Shown here: piece after piece, positions 9,289-20,200 of the stretch
Layout of the letters: each line of letters begins with the position of its first letter
Position numbering within the stretch: position 1 is the first letter of the stretch
Assembly (NCBI GenBank): GCA_022827245.1
Contig: JAJDTI010000029.1
Span: 1 to 64,000, forward strand
Length of the DNA stretch: 64,000 nt
Direction: 5' to 3'
Origin: Pseudomonadales bacterium
Lineage (GTDB): Bacteria > Pseudomonadota > Gammaproteobacteria > Pseudomonadales > Azotimanducaceae
Translations under genes and position numbers: made by a program
Notes under the pieces: model-generated
What the model saw: only the letters and a program-made list of their open reading frames with translations
Databases searched by the model: none
What the model was told of the DNA's origin: nothing

Positions 9289-9375
9289 GCCCAGGTGTTG
9301 GAACGGGTAGACAAGCAGGATTTAGGTTCCTGTGTCCTCACGGACGTGTGGGTTCGAGTCCCACCCTGGGCACCA
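9289..9375 (+). tRNA. tRNA-Leu (anticodon UAG)
   Basis: GCCCAGG (9289-9295) pairs with CCTGGGC (9365-9371), followed by A and an encoded CCA (9373-9375). The anticodon stem CAGGA/TCCTG encloses loop TTTAGGT, giving anticodon TAG. A long variable arm (GTCCTCACGGAC) and a GTTCGAGTC T-loop are present. It is a second class II tRNA-Leu, on the opposite strand to the one at 6730. Confidence 0.96.
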
Positions 9376-9465
9376 GCCCGGCGCGGCGCGATCCCCCGGA
9401 TTTGGGAGTGTGCGAAAATAGCGGGCCGAAGCGTCGGAGCCGCTGTAGCGGTGAACGCAAGCACC

Positions 9466-11265
9466 ATGGCCGAAGCCCACGAGGAGCAAGCGCTGCGGGA
9501 GCAGGACGGGGCGACCAGGGCGACCACCCCGGAGTCGACGCCGCGTCGGCCGCAGCGCGCCGCCAGACGGCTCGGCGAGTTGCTCGTCGAGCGCAACGCC
9601 GTGCAGGCGGACGATGTCGCCCGCGCGCTCCAGATTCAGCAGTCGGTCGGTGGCAAGCTCGGCGCGCTGCTGGTCCGCACGGGCGCGCTCTCCGAGGACG
9701 TTCTCCTCAGGACCCTCGCCGAGCAGCAGGGCGCGGAGTACCTGCGCGAGCCCACGGACCTGCCCGAGAACCTGACCGTCTACCGCTTCGTCGCCGACTC
9801 GCCAATCAAGCTCGACTGGTTCCTCGACCACAGCGCCCTCCTCTGGGAAGAGGAAGGCGAAGAGGAAGGAGAAGAGGACCGCCAACTCCGCTGCCTCGCC
9901 CGCGACATCCGCGACCACGGCCTCCTCGAGACCCTCGCCTACTTCTACCCCGGCCGTCCCGTGTCGTTCCACCTGGCGGCCAACCACCAGATCGACCGCC
10001 TGCTCGACTTCGTCCGCAAGGAGCGCGCCATCGAGAGCCTCTTCTCGGAGGACAACGCCAAGCAGTTGCGCGAGATGGCGGAGGAGGCCCCCGTCATCGA
10101 ACTGGTCAACAACCTGCTCTCCCAGGCCGTCGACCTCGAAGCTTCCGACATCCACGTCGAACCGGCCGAGGAGAACTTCGCCGTCCGCATGCGCGTCGAC
10201 GGCGTCCTGCACACCCGCCTCACCCAGCCGATCGAACGCTTCCCCGCCGTGGCGTCCCGGATCAAGCTGGTGTCCGGCATCGACATCGCCGAGCGCCGCC
10301 TGCCGCAGGACGGCCGCATCACCGAACGCATCTCCGGGAAGGACATGGACGTGCGCGTCTCGACGGTCCCCTGCGCGTTCGGCGAGTCCATCGTGCTGCG
10401 CCTGCTGGAAAAGGAACGCGACGACCTCACCCTCGCGAACCTCGGCATGGAGCCCGACCACCTCGCGATGTTCCGCGCCTGGTCGCGGGCGAGCAACGGT
10501 ATCGTCCTCGTGACCGGCCCGACCGGGTCCGGCAAGTCGACCACCCTCGCCGGCGCGCTCCAGGAGATCGACGACGGCGTCCAGAAGATCATCACCGTCG
10601 AAGACCCGGTCGAAATCCAGATGCCGAGCATCACGCAGATCCAGACCCACGCGGAGATCGGCTACACCTTCGCCCGCGCCCTGCGCGCCATCCTGCGCCA
10701 GGACCCGGACGTCATCATGATCGGCGAGATCCGGGACCTCGAGACCGCCGAGATCGCCATCCGCTCGGCGCTGACCGGCCACGTCGTCCTGTCGACCGTC
10801 CACACGAACGACGCCGTATCGAGCTTCACCCGCCTGGTCGACATGGGCGTCGAGCCCTTCCTGGTCGCCGCCCCGACCCGCGGCGTGCAGGCCCAGCGCC
10901 TCGTGCGCCGCGCCTGCGAGCACTGCGCCGTGCCGGTCCCGCCCCCGCCGCTCGCCCAGGAACGCCTCGCGCACCTCGGCTCCACCGGCCTGGTCGGCGA
11001 CCGCTGGGTGCGGGTCGAAGGCTGCGACGCCTGCCAGCACACGGGCTACCGCGGCCGCATGGGCATCTACGAACTGGTGCCGATGTCGGACGAACTGCAG
11101 AACATGATCGTGGGCGGCGCCAACCTGAACGACCTGAAGCGCGTCGCCCACGAGCGCCAGGGCCACCGCACGCTCCTGCAGGACGGCCTCATCAAGGCCT
11201 CCCAGGGCAAGACCACGGTGGAGGAAGTGTCCCGGCTGACGCTCACGGACAGCGGGGCTTCGTAG
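9466..11265 (+). CDS. gspE: Type II secretion ATPase GspE
   Basis: 599 residues from the ATG at 9466; a GTG at 9451 in the same frame is an alternative. Order of parts: an N-terminal GspE/MshEN domain (RRLGELLVERNAVQ), then the RecA-like ATPase with Walker A GPTGSGKST (Lys356), Asp box and Walker B RQDPDVIMIGEIRD. Last comes the zinc-binding tetracysteine element with Cys484, Cys487, Cys520 and Cys523 that marks T2SS and T4P ATPases. It powers pseudopilus assembly at the cytoplasmic face, docking on GspL and GspF. It is the first gene of the T2SS operon; gspF begins 22 bases after its stop. Confidence 0.96.
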   Translation: MAEAHEEQALREQDGATRATTPESTPRRPQRAARRLGELLVERNAVQADDVARALQIQQSVGGKLGALLVRTGALSEDVLLRTLAEQQGAEYLREPTDLPENLTVYRFVADSPIKLDWFLDHSALLWEEEGEEEGEEDRQLRCLARDIRDHGLLETLAYFYPGRPVSFHLAANHQIDRLLDFVRKERAIESLFSEDNAKQLREMAEEAPVIELVNNLLSQAVDLEASDIHVEPAEENFAVRMRVDGVLHTRLTQPIERFPAVASRIKLVSGIDIAERRLPQDGRITERISGKDMDVRVSTVPCAFGESIVLRLLEKERDDLTLANLGMEPDHLAMFRAWSRASNGIVLVTGPTGSGKSTTLAGALQEIDDGVQKIITVEDPVEIQMPSITQIQTHAEIGYTFARALRAILRQDPDVIMIGEIRDLETAEIAIRSALTGHVVLSTVHTNDAVSSFTRLVDMGVEPFLVAAPTRGVQAQRLVRRACEHCAVPVPPPPLAQERLAHLGSTGLVGDRWVRVEGCDACQHTGYRGRMGIYELVPMSDELQNMIVGGANLNDLKRVAHERQGHRTLLQDGLIKASQGKTTVEEVSRLTLTDSGAS

Positions 11266-11287
11266 CCCTAGGCGAGACCCGCCCCCG

Positions 11288-12484
11288 ATGCCGGCCTACG
11301 ATTACGAAGTCGTCGACGCCAACGGCCAGTCCTCGAAGGGGCAGCTCGAGGCGGAGTCGCCCTCGGACGTTGTCCGGCGCCTCGCCGCGGCCGGCCACAC
11401 GGTCGTCGACGTCAGCGAAACGCGCGACGCGGCCCGGGCCTTCGGCCGCCGGCGCCTGCGGGGCGCGGATGTCGTCGTCGCGTTCCACGAACTGGCCACG
11501 CTCCTCGGGTCCGGCGTGTCCCTCGGCGATGCGGTGCTCGCGCAGAGCCGCGGCAGCCACCACCCGTCCCTCGTCGCCGCGTTCGACACGATGGCCAGGC
11601 ACCTCATGCGCGGCGAGCGCTTCCTCGACGCGATGGGCGCGAGCGGACTGCCGCTGCCGGACTACGTCCACCAGCTCGTCGAGGCCGGCGAGGCGAGCGG
11701 CCGCCTGCCGCAGGCCCTGCGCCAGGCCGTCGACCAGATGCAGTACGACCAGCGCGTGGCCGCCGACATCCGGGGCGCGCTGACCTATCCCGCGATCCTC
11801 GTCGTCGCCGGCGTCAGCGCGGTGCTCCTCGTCTTCATCTTCGTCGTGCCGCAGTTCGCGAACCTCCTCGAAGAGGCGGAGGAGCTGCCGCTGCTCGCGG
11901 AGTTCGTGCTGCGCGCCGGCGTCTGGTTCAACGCCAACACCTGGCTCCTCGTGGGCTCCGTCGTTGCCGCGGCGGCGCTCGGGACGGTGCTGTTCCGCCG
12001 TCGGGCTGTGCGCCAGCGGGTGATGGACATCGTGGGCACGGTGCCGATCCTGCGCGAATGGCTGTCCGAGGTAGACACCGCGAAGTGGGCTTCCGTGATG
12101 GGCGCGATGCTCGCGAGCCGCGTGGAGCTGATGGACGCCCTGGGACTCGCGTCACGCGGCGTGCGCATCTCGCGCCGCAAGGTCCTCCTCGAGCGGGCCG
12201 TGAACGAGGTGCGCGCCGGCACGCCCCTGTCCGAGGCGCTCGAGAAGCAGGACGCCCTCACCCCGACCGGCTACAATCTCATCCGTGTCGGCGAGCGCTC
12301 CGGCCAGCTCGCCGAGATGATGCGCGCGCTGGCCGAGCTCTACGAGGAGAACGGCACGCGGCGCATGAAGCGGGTGCTGACGCTCATCGAGCCGCTCGCG
12401 GTGCTTGCGATCGGCGGCGTGCTCGGCACCATCATGATCGGCCTGGTACTGGCGATTACGAGCGTCAATGAACTTGTGCTCTGA
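11288..12484 (+). CDS. gspF: Type II secretion inner-membrane platform protein GspF
   Basis: 398 residues, the normal GspF length. It starts with the usual MPAYDYEVVDANGQSSKG segment and carries two T2SSF domains of about 120 residues. Three membrane segments are visible: near residues 170-195, 218-240, and the C-terminal LIEPLAVLAIGGVLGTIMIG. It is the polytopic platform coupling the GspE motor to pseudopilus growth. It overlaps gspG by 17 bases. Confidence 0.96.
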   Translation: MPAYDYEVVDANGQSSKGQLEAESPSDVVRRLAAAGHTVVDVSETRDAARAFGRRRLRGADVVVAFHELATLLGSGVSLGDAVLAQSRGSHHPSLVAAFDTMARHLMRGERFLDAMGASGLPLPDYVHQLVEAGEASGRLPQALRQAVDQMQYDQRVAADIRGALTYPAILVVAGVSAVLLVFIFVVPQFANLLEEAEELPLLAEFVLRAGVWFNANTWLLVGSVVAAAALGTVLFRRRAVRQRVMDIVGTVPILREWLSEVDTAKWASVMGAMLASRVELMDALGLASRGVRISRRKVLLERAVNEVRAGTPLSEALEKQDALTPTGYNLIRVGERSGQLAEMMRALAELYEENGTRRMKRVLTLIEPLAVLAIGGVLGTIMIGLVLAITSVNELVL

Positions 12485-12986
12485 CTACCCGAAACGACCG
12501 TGCCCGGCGGCCGCCGCAACGCGCCGGCGGAACAGGCGCAACCGGCGCAACAACCGGCGAAAGCAACGCGGCTTCAACCTCATCGAGCTGATGGTCGTGC
12601 TGGTGATCCTCGGCCTGCTCGCCGGTCTCGTCGGCCCGCGCCTGCTCGGCAGCGTCGAGAGTTCCAAGGTGCGCACGGCGGACACGCAGGTGAAGATGCT
12701 GAAAGGCGCGCTCCTCACGTACCGACTGGACATCGGCCGCTTCCCCTCGACCTCCGAGGGCCTGGCCGCGCTGATGGCGCCGCCGGCGGACGCCTCGGAG
12801 TACTGGAACGGCCCCTATCTCGACGACGAACTGCCCCTCGACCCCTGGCGCACCCCGTACCGCTACGAGTTCCCGGCGGACAACCTGCAGGGCTACGCGC
12901 TCTACTCACTCGGCGCCGACGCGCAGCCGGGTGGGGAGGGCAACAACGCGGACATCGGCTACCTGCCGGACGCAAGCGAAGGGTAG
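12468..12986 (+). CDS. gspG: Major pseudopilin GspG
   Basis: 172 residues with a prepilin signal cut at G35|F36 (RGFNLIELMVVLVILG), with Glu40 at +5. The leader is unusually long and very basic (an RRRNRRNRRNNRRKQR-type stretch), so a shorter start is possible; none was obvious. The C-terminal half shows the GspG calcium-site region (NGPYLDDELPLDPWRTPYRYEFP) and ends YSLGADAQPGGEGNNADIGY. It builds the periplasmic pseudopilus. The next T2SS gene, gspH, is displaced to 23711. A copy of the last part of gspG recurs at 13587-13676. Confidence 0.95.
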   Translation: MNLCSDYPKRPCPAAAATRRRNRRNRRNNRRKQRGFNLIELMVVLVILGLLAGLVGPRLLGSVESSKVRTADTQVKMLKGALLTYRLDIGRFPSTSEGLAALMAPPADASEYWNGPYLDDELPLDPWRTPYRYEFPADNLQGYALYSLGADAQPGGEGNNADIGYLPDASEG

Positions 12987-13028
12987 GGCGGCCCCGCCCC
13001 TGGCGGCGTCGTGCAAGCACTCGATACG

Positions 13029-13050
13029 GGAGGGGACAAGCCCCTCCTAC
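13029..13050 (-). repeat. REP element at the 3' end of coiled-coil gene copy 1
   Basis: Read on the minus strand it is GTAG followed by GGAGGGG, a short loop, and CCCCTCC. Inverted arms are 13029-13035 and 13041-13047, and the head is at 13047-13050. The TAG of the head is the stop codon of the minus-strand coiled-coil gene that ends at 13047. Confidence 0.7.
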
Positions 13051-13589
13051 AGAGCTTCTTTCGCCACGATGCCGAGCGTGAAGACCAGGATCGTGCCCAT
13101 AAACAGCCACAGGCGGTGGTCGAGGCGGTCCAGCCTGTCTTCGAAGCGGTGTTCCAGGCGAGAAACGACCTCGCGGGTCGCCTGGACGGTGCCTTCCATC
13201 CGCGCAACGTCCTCGCGGGTGGCCTGGACGGTGCCTTCGAGCCGAGAGACGTCCTTGCGGGTCGCCTGGACGGAGCCCTCCAGCGCCTGGACGGAGCCTT
13301 CCAGCCGAGAAACGTCCTTGCGGGTGGCCTGGACGGTGCCATCCAGCGTCTGGACGGAGCCCTCCAGCCGAGAAACGTCCTCGCGGGTCGCCTGGATGTG
13401 ACCCTCCAGCCGGCCAATGTCCTCGTGGGTCGCGTAATCGGGTATCGAGTCGGTCGCCATGGTAGCCCTCCGTGCCGGCATGACGGTTTGATGCCGCGGA
13501 CGATAACACGCGCGGCCGACCCTCGCGCCTCGAGAGGCCCGTAGCGCGCGTTTTCCGCGATGTCGCACAACGTGTCGGGGCGATGGCTG
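13043..13589. repeat. Long direct repeat, left copy
   Basis: Closely similar to 23061-23657 in the same orientation. It covers the coiled-coil gene, its upstream region and the segment ending GATGTCGCACAACGTGT and CGATGGCTG. The offset between equivalent points is about 10,067 bases. Similarity stops abruptly on the right at base 13589, where a gspG-like sequence begins. Confidence 0.8.
13047..13460 (-). CDS. Coiled-coil, C-terminally membrane-anchored protein (copy 1)
   Basis: 137 residues from the ATG at 13460 (MATDSIPDYATHEDIGRLEG). The middle is a regular coiled coil made of 14-residue units (G-x-V-Q-A-T-R-x-D-V-S-R-L-E), two of them expanded to 21 residues by an extra heptad. At DNA level these are 42-bp and 63-bp tandem repeats. 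The C-terminus is a single membrane helix (LWLFMGTILVFTLGIVA) followed by KEAL. I do not recognise a characterised family; the layout resembles small tail-anchored coiled-coil proteins. It lies antisense within the T2SS operon, directly after gspG. A closely similar gene sits at 23062-23526, just before gspH. Its stop codon is supplied by a REP. Confidence 0.6.
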   Translation of the reverse strand: MATDSIPDYATHEDIGRLEGHIQATREDVSRLEGSVQTLDGTVQATRKDVSRLEGSVQALEGSVQATRKDVSRLEGTVQATREDVARMEGTVQATREVVSRLEHRFEDRLDRLDHRLWLFMGTILVFTLGIVAKEAL

Positions 13590-13676
13590 CAGGACTACAC
13601 GCTCTACTTCCTCGGCGCGGACGCGCAGCCGGGCGGAGAGGGCAACAACGCGGATATCGGCTACCTGCCGGACGAA
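13587..13676 (+). pseudogene. Duplicated 3' fragment of gspG
   Basis: Thirty codons (LQDYTLYFLGADAQPGGEG and on to YLPD) match the C-terminal segment of gspG at 12885-12974; by eye there are about eight mismatches over 87 bases. It has no prepilin start. The frame is open from an ATG in the adjoining repeat (13560) to 14141, but the rest has no recognisable content. It marks a tandem duplication or recombination junction. Confidence 0.75.
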
Positions 13677-13699
13677 CCCGAGCGACAGGCTCAGCCTCA

Positions 13700-14227
13700 A
13701 CGCGATAACCCTCAGGCAGCGATTCCCTCGCTGGCGTTTCCGGTAGCTTCCGCCCGCGGAGCATACCGCCTCCCTCCCGGGTTTCCCGAACCCCCAAAGA
13801 CGCGCCGACAGGCTGTTGCATCTGCCCGGTGCGGCGTGGCAGAGTCACTGGCAGTCAGTGACGGCGTGGCCACCGGAGTCGCCGGCACCCCGGTTCGAAG
13901 GGACATCGAGTGGGGGTCCGGCGGGGCATTCCCGGGCCGACCACGTCCTACCCCGTGTCAAGCAGTACTCACGACCCGTGGTTGGTGGGACGTGGGGTTC
14001 ATATTGCTCAGGGAAGCCGGGGATAGCTGCGGTTGTCCACTCGGGATCGCGTTGACGACCTCATTAGTTTCCAGGGCGAGGCGGTACTTGAGGAGGCCGT
14101 CTGGCCCGCTGCTTGCGCCAGAAACCTATCGATTCTGCTAGGGACGCGGAAACGCGTGCGGTCTACGTTACGGCTCGGCGGGACATGCCGTGGCCGTACG
14201 TAGAGCGAAGGCGGGGTAGAGGAGGAG
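13700..14227 (+). other. Gene-poor spacer before the giant subtilase
   Basis: About 530 bases without a gene I can support. It follows the gspG fragment and precedes the GTG start of the subtilase, where AGAGGAGGAG supplies a ribosome-binding site. No clear promoter hexamers, transposase remnant or RNA structure could be recognised. Confidence 0.4.
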
Positions 14228-17200
14228 GTGGCTTCGTCGGCGCGGATCGGCGCTCGGCAGGGTCGGGCCCTCGTCGGAGGATGCCTGTTCGTCCTGTTCT
14301 GCGGGGCTGGCGCGTTCTGGTGGATCGGGTCGTCCGATCGGGCAGAACGGGAATCGACCGCGGCCACGGAGGACGCCCCGGCCGTCGAGTCGCAGCGGCG
14401 CGAGGCGGTCGAACGGCTCATCGCCACGATCGCGGCGCAGGCCCGGGACGGCCCGACGGTAGTTGAATCCCAGGCGCCGCCGCCCCGGCAGGACCCCTCA
14501 CGACAGTCGGTTCCGCTCGCCGGCGAAGCCGAACGCCCCCCGGCGCCCGACGGTTACGCGTACCCGAGCTTCGAGCCAGGCGGGCCGCCCCGGAAGTCGG
14601 AGGGCCCGGGTGCCGCCGCGCCGCTGTCGGACGCTCCCGAGTGGCTCGGATCTCCGGACTCATTGGCGGTGCTGTCGGCGAACGCCGAGGCGGCGGGCCG
14701 GGACTGGTCGTTCGGCTGGGTGCGGCTGCGCGCGGATGCGGCGCGCGACGAGGCGGTCGCGGCGCTGACGCAGCTCGGCGTCCGGATCGAGGGGCAGCTC
14801 GGGGCATCCTTCCGTGCCAGGCTGCCGGGGGATTCCGAACGACTCCGCGCCATCGCCGCACTGCCCGATGTCGCGGCGGTAGGCGCGCCGCCCCCGTCCG
14901 CCAAGCTGCCAGCGTCCTTCGCGAAGGAAGCGCGCGCCATGCCGGCGCACGAGGTCGTGCCCGTGTTCGTCACCCTCGCCGCGGCCGGCGACCCCGACGC
15001 GCTGTGGCGCGAGGAACTCGAACGCCGCGGAGCGGTAGTCGGCGCCTACGATCCAGACACGCGAACCTACCTCGCCAACGTGGCGTACGGCGTCCTCGAC
15101 GCGATAGCGGCGGCCGATTTCGTGGCGTTCGTCGAACCCGTGGGGATCGTCGAGGCCAACAACGACACTGCCGTCCCTGCGATGGGAGCCGACGCGTACC
15201 GGACGTACACGGATGCCGACGGCTGGGGAGGCACCGCCGGCGAAAGCGTCGCCGTCGCAGTCATGGACACGGGCCTCAACATCAACCACCTGGACATCGC
15301 GTCCGGTCGGCACAGCGTGTGCGGAGCAAACTTCTACACCTCGCTGTCGGAAGAGCAGGACCTGTGGGTGGATGCGAACGGCCACGGCACGCATGTCACG
15401 GGGACCGTCGCGGGCAACGGCGCGGCGGAGCGACGGTATGCCGGGATGGCGCCGGCGGCGCGCCACATCCGCTTCGCGAAGGTGTTGAGTTCCAGAGGTT
15501 TCGGCTCCGATATCGCGATCTTTGGTGGCATGGATTTCCTGGCAGAGCCGTCGGCGTGCGATGCGGCCGGCTGGACGGACGACGCCGTCAAGCCGCTGCT
15601 CGTGAACATGAGCCTGTCTTGGACCGCGCTCAGGTGGGACGGGCGCCAGACCGCGGCGCGCAAGCTCGACGCGGTCGTGTGGAACGCGCGCCAGCTCTAC
15701 GTGGTCGCGAACTCGAATGCCAGCGTGCGGGGGTTTTCCAACTACGCCGCCGCGAAGACCTCGCTGTCCGTGGGGGCGGCATGGGACAGCGGCGAACTCG
15801 CGGGTTTCAGCAGCCACGGACCCACCGCCGACGGGCGTCTCGCTCCGCTGATTGTCGGGACGGGAGTCAACGTGGCTTCGGCTTGGGGCGGGGGCACCCG
15901 CGGCGGCTACCTCAGTATCAGCGGCACCAGCATGTCGTCGCCCGCGGTGGCCGGTGTCGCGGCGCTCGCCATGGACGCCCAGCCCGAGCTGCGCTGGAGG
16001 CCGGCGCTGGCCAGGGCACACCTCATGGCGAGCGCGATCAAGCCCGACGCCTGGCTGGACGGCGCGAACGCGTTCCCGGCGGACAACACCGACGGGCCGG
16101 GGCCGCTGCACGACCGGTTCGGCCTCGGCAAGGTCTCGGCCGCGACGGTGGTGTTCGACCGCCGCCGGCGCGACGGTTGGCAGTCGGGCGGACGCTACGA
16201 CGTGCGTCTCGAAGAAAACGAGTACGAGACCGTCGGCATCTCCGTGCCGGACGGGGCGAGCCGGCTGGATGTCGTGTTGACCTGGGACGAACCCCCGGCG
16301 GACGTCATCGAGAACACCGTGCTGAACGACCTCGACCTCTGGCTGGACGAGGGCGCCGACTGCGACGGCGCCCGCTGCGGGGAGTGGTCCTCCCGATCGC
16401 GCCGAGACAACGTGGAGTGGATCATCGTCCGGAATCCACAGCCAGGCCGCTGGCGCGCCAAGATCGTGGCGGAGCGGGTCTACAGCGACAGGCCGCGCGC
16501 GGCGCTCGCCTACACGGTCATCCGGGGGCCGTCCACCCCGCAGCTTTCTATCGTCGCGGACAGGGACACGCTTGACCTGGGCGGGGGGATAGAGCTCACG
16601 ATATCCACCGACGGGTATGTGGCGGCCGGCGCGCGCCTGGCGATGGACTGCCGCACCGCCGACGGCGACCCGTGCCACGTGTGGGGAGCGACCTACGAGG
16701 AGTTGCGGGACGATGCTTCCCCGGGAGCGCGCGGCGACCTTCGCGTCGGCCGGTTCGTGACGCTCGGCGAGATCCAGTCGGGGCGGTCGAGGACGGTGCG
16801 CGTCCGCGGCCTGCGGGTGTCGGGGGACGCCAGAGTGCACTTCACGGTCACGGGGTGGAACGCCGCGGCGGACGCGACGGTCGTGTTCGTCGGGGAGCCT
16901 CCCCCGAACGGCGCGTCTCAGAGGCCGGACAACGACGACTTCGCCAACGCGGCGAACCTGGAGGATGCCGTCGAAGGCGACCTGCTGCTCGCGACGACGG
17001 AACCCGGCGAACCGCCCTTCGCACGGGGGACCATGCGCCCGGCCGCATCGGTCTGGTATCGCTGGACCGCCGACGCCGACGGTCCCGTCCACTTCACGGT
17101 TGCGCCTGACCCCGCGTTCTCCGGCTCCACCACGATCCGGGTCGACCTCTACCGGGGCGAGAACGTCGCAGCATTACGGCCGGTCGCTTCGGCGCCATGG

Positions 17201-20200
17201 GGGGCGTCGTTCCTCGCGGAGCAGGGTACGGAGTACGTGATCCGCGTCGCCGCTGACACCCGGGGAGCGCCCTTCACGCTGAGCTGGCGGGAAGGCGGTG
17301 CGCCTGGCCACGACGCCTTCGACGCGCCCGTCGTCCTGGACGGTGTCGAGGGACAGGTCAAGGGTACCAACGCCGGGGCGACACTCGACCCCGGCGAGTC
17401 GTTCGGTCCGTTCGCCGCCACCGTCTGGTACGCCTGGACGGCGCCCGCGGACGGCTGGCACGCGTTCCGGTCCTCCGCGAGTCACCTGAAGGTGCTCGCT
17501 TTCGAGGACGGTGCGAGCGCGGGCGACCTCCGCCTGGTTGCCGGTCTTCCGGCGGCCGGCATCCGCTTCCTCGCCAGAGGCGGCGCCGCCTACCGGATCG
17601 CCGTCGCGTCGCCCGACGCCGAGGTGGCGGGTACGGACTTCGAGCTGTCGTGGTCGCCGGCGGAGGAGGGCAGCACGTCGAACGACCTGTTGGAGAATGC
17701 CCAGGCGCTGCCGGGCTACGACTCGAGCAGCAGCTACGTTTCGCTGAACGACACGACCACCGTGGAGCCCGGGGAGCCGGCGGGGTCGGGCGTCCGCACC
17801 GCCTGGTGGTCGTGGACCGCGCCGGAGAGCGGGCAGTACACGTGGCGGCTGAAAAGCGATCGCCTGACAGTCGCGGCTTTCCGGGGAGACCGGTTAACGA
17901 ACCTCGAGTTCGTCGGCTCCAATGGGGGCGCGACCGGCGAGTTCTCCTTCAGCGCGGACGCGGGCGAGCCGTACCGCTTCGCCGCCGGGGCGGCCCCGGG
18001 CGGGACCGTGTTCACGTGGTCACGGGCGGGCGGCAGCCTGGTCTGGGGCCCCACGCCCGCGAACGACACCTGGTCCCGCGCAGGGCAACTGGTAGCGGCG
18101 TCGGGGACGCTGCGGATATCGAACCGCTTCGCCACGACCGGTCGCGACGAGCGCATCTGGGACGTCGGACACTCGTCCCTGTGGTGGTCGTTCGAGGCGC
18201 CGGCCGCGGGCTGGTACCGGTTCTGGATCGAGGACCCTGATCTGCCGTTCACCCTCTCCGCCTGGCGCACCGGCGACGCCCGCCGTCCGCTGGAGATGAT
18301 CGCCTCGAGCGAGCGGGGCCTGGGTGAGGGCATCGCCGTGCTCGTGCGCGCGAGAGAGGCGGGCGCGCGGATCGCCGTTCGCGTGGGCACGCTGGGCGAC
18401 GCCGAAGGGCGGGAGTTCACCCTGCGGTGGGCAGAGAGCGATGGACCCGTGTGGCTGCGGTACGTTCGGCGCACGGCCGAACGGTACCACTACGACTACG
18501 AAGGGGGGGTGGACGTCGCGGACTTCAGTGCGCTGGCTGTCGGCGGGGAAGGCCGCGCGGTCTACGCCGCGTCGCCCGAGGGTGTGGCGGTGTTCGACCG
18601 CGCGGTGGACGACGGTTCCCTGGAGTTCGCGACGTTGTGGCCCATCGACCGGGACGACGAGCAGGGCGACGTGGGCGCGCCGCACCTGTTCTGGGACGCA
18701 CCGCGCAACCGGCTGCTCGCCTTCGACGGCTGCTCCGTGCGCGCCTACACCCCGGCGGACGCCGACGCCGACGGGCGGGTGACACCGGAGGACGTCCTGG
18801 TCGCCGGCGACGCGCAGTGCGCCTACGGCGACCGTCGCGCCTTCTCCGATCCGACGGGGTCGTTCCTCTACCTGTTGGCGCGGCGGTCGAGGCTCCAGGC
18901 GTTCTCGTTCGACGAGGACGGTGGGTTGACCCATGTTCAGACCATGGCGGACGGGGGGATGGCGGATGCGGTCCCCGACGCTGGCGGATACGTGTACGTC
19001 GCGTCGCGGAACGCCTTGCAGGTGTGGAAGCGTGAAGACACGGGCGCACTCACCCAGGTTGCGTCGGTGCGCTTGTCTCCGTACACACTCGAGGCCGTCG
19101 CGGTCAACCACGCCGGCGACCGGGCGTTCGCATGGGGTGGCGAGGTCGCGGTCGTCGCGGATGTGGGAGACCCGACGCGGCCGGCGCGGCTGGACACGCT
19201 CGGCGAGACGCCGCGCAAGTTCTCCTGGAGCACGCCCCGGTGCCGATTCGCCGTCGGGCGCGGAGGCGCGCGCGCCGCGGCCGACGCGTTCTGTTCCGAC
19301 GGCGGCGCGCATGCGCTCGAGTGGCGCTCGGAAGGGCTTGCGCTGGCGGACCTTGTGGCCCAGTGGGCCCCGAACCGCTACAACGACGCAGTGCCTGACT
19401 ACGGCACCCCCCGCGGCCTCGCTGCGACCCGGGATGGCCGCCATGCGTACGTGAGTACGCCTGATCGCGGCATCCTGGTCTTCGAGCGGGTCAACAACGT
19501 CGCGGACGACCATGGCGATACCCGGGACGCGGCCACGGCGGTGCCGGACCCCCTGCCGTGGTCCGGGAAGGGCGCGCTGAACTGGCACGGCGACCGCGAC
19601 GTGTTCCGGATCGAAGTCGACCGCCCGGGCACGCTCACCGTCTACACGCGCGGGGACACCGACACTTTCGGCACGCTGGCCGACGGGACCGGCGCCGTGC
19701 TGGTGGAGGACGACGACGGCGCGGCGCCGAACTTCGAGATCGAGGCTGCCCTGGACGGCGGGACGTACTACGTGGAGGTCCGCGCGGCCGACGACGCGGC
19801 GACCGGACCGTACACGCTGTCGGTCGAGTTCGTGGCCGACCCGTCCAGGGTGGCCTTCGCCGGCGAGCGCGTGTTGGCGGCCGATGGCTCGCCCCGCTGG
19901 ATACACGCGGCGGACCTGGACGGCGACGGCGCGCCGGACGTGCTCACCGCGGTGTCCGGAGAGGACGAGGTCTCGTGGTACCGGAACCTGGGCGGCGGCA
20001 GACTCTCGTCGCAGCGGCTGATCGCGACCGACGCCAGCGGCCCCGTCTCGGTGCACGCGGCGGACCTGGACGGCGACGGCGACGCCGATGTGCTCTCCGC
20101 CTCCAGCGGGGACGACAGGATCGCCTGGTACGAGAACCTGGGGGGAGGCGCCTTCTCGGCGGAGCGCCTGGTCGCGACGGACGCGGACGGCGCCCACTCC

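Noticed and set aside
13560-14141. 193-codon plus-strand frame starting in the direct repeat
   Set aside because: Only its 30 gspG-like codons are meaningful. It is a fusion of repeat, gspG tail and non-coding DNA.
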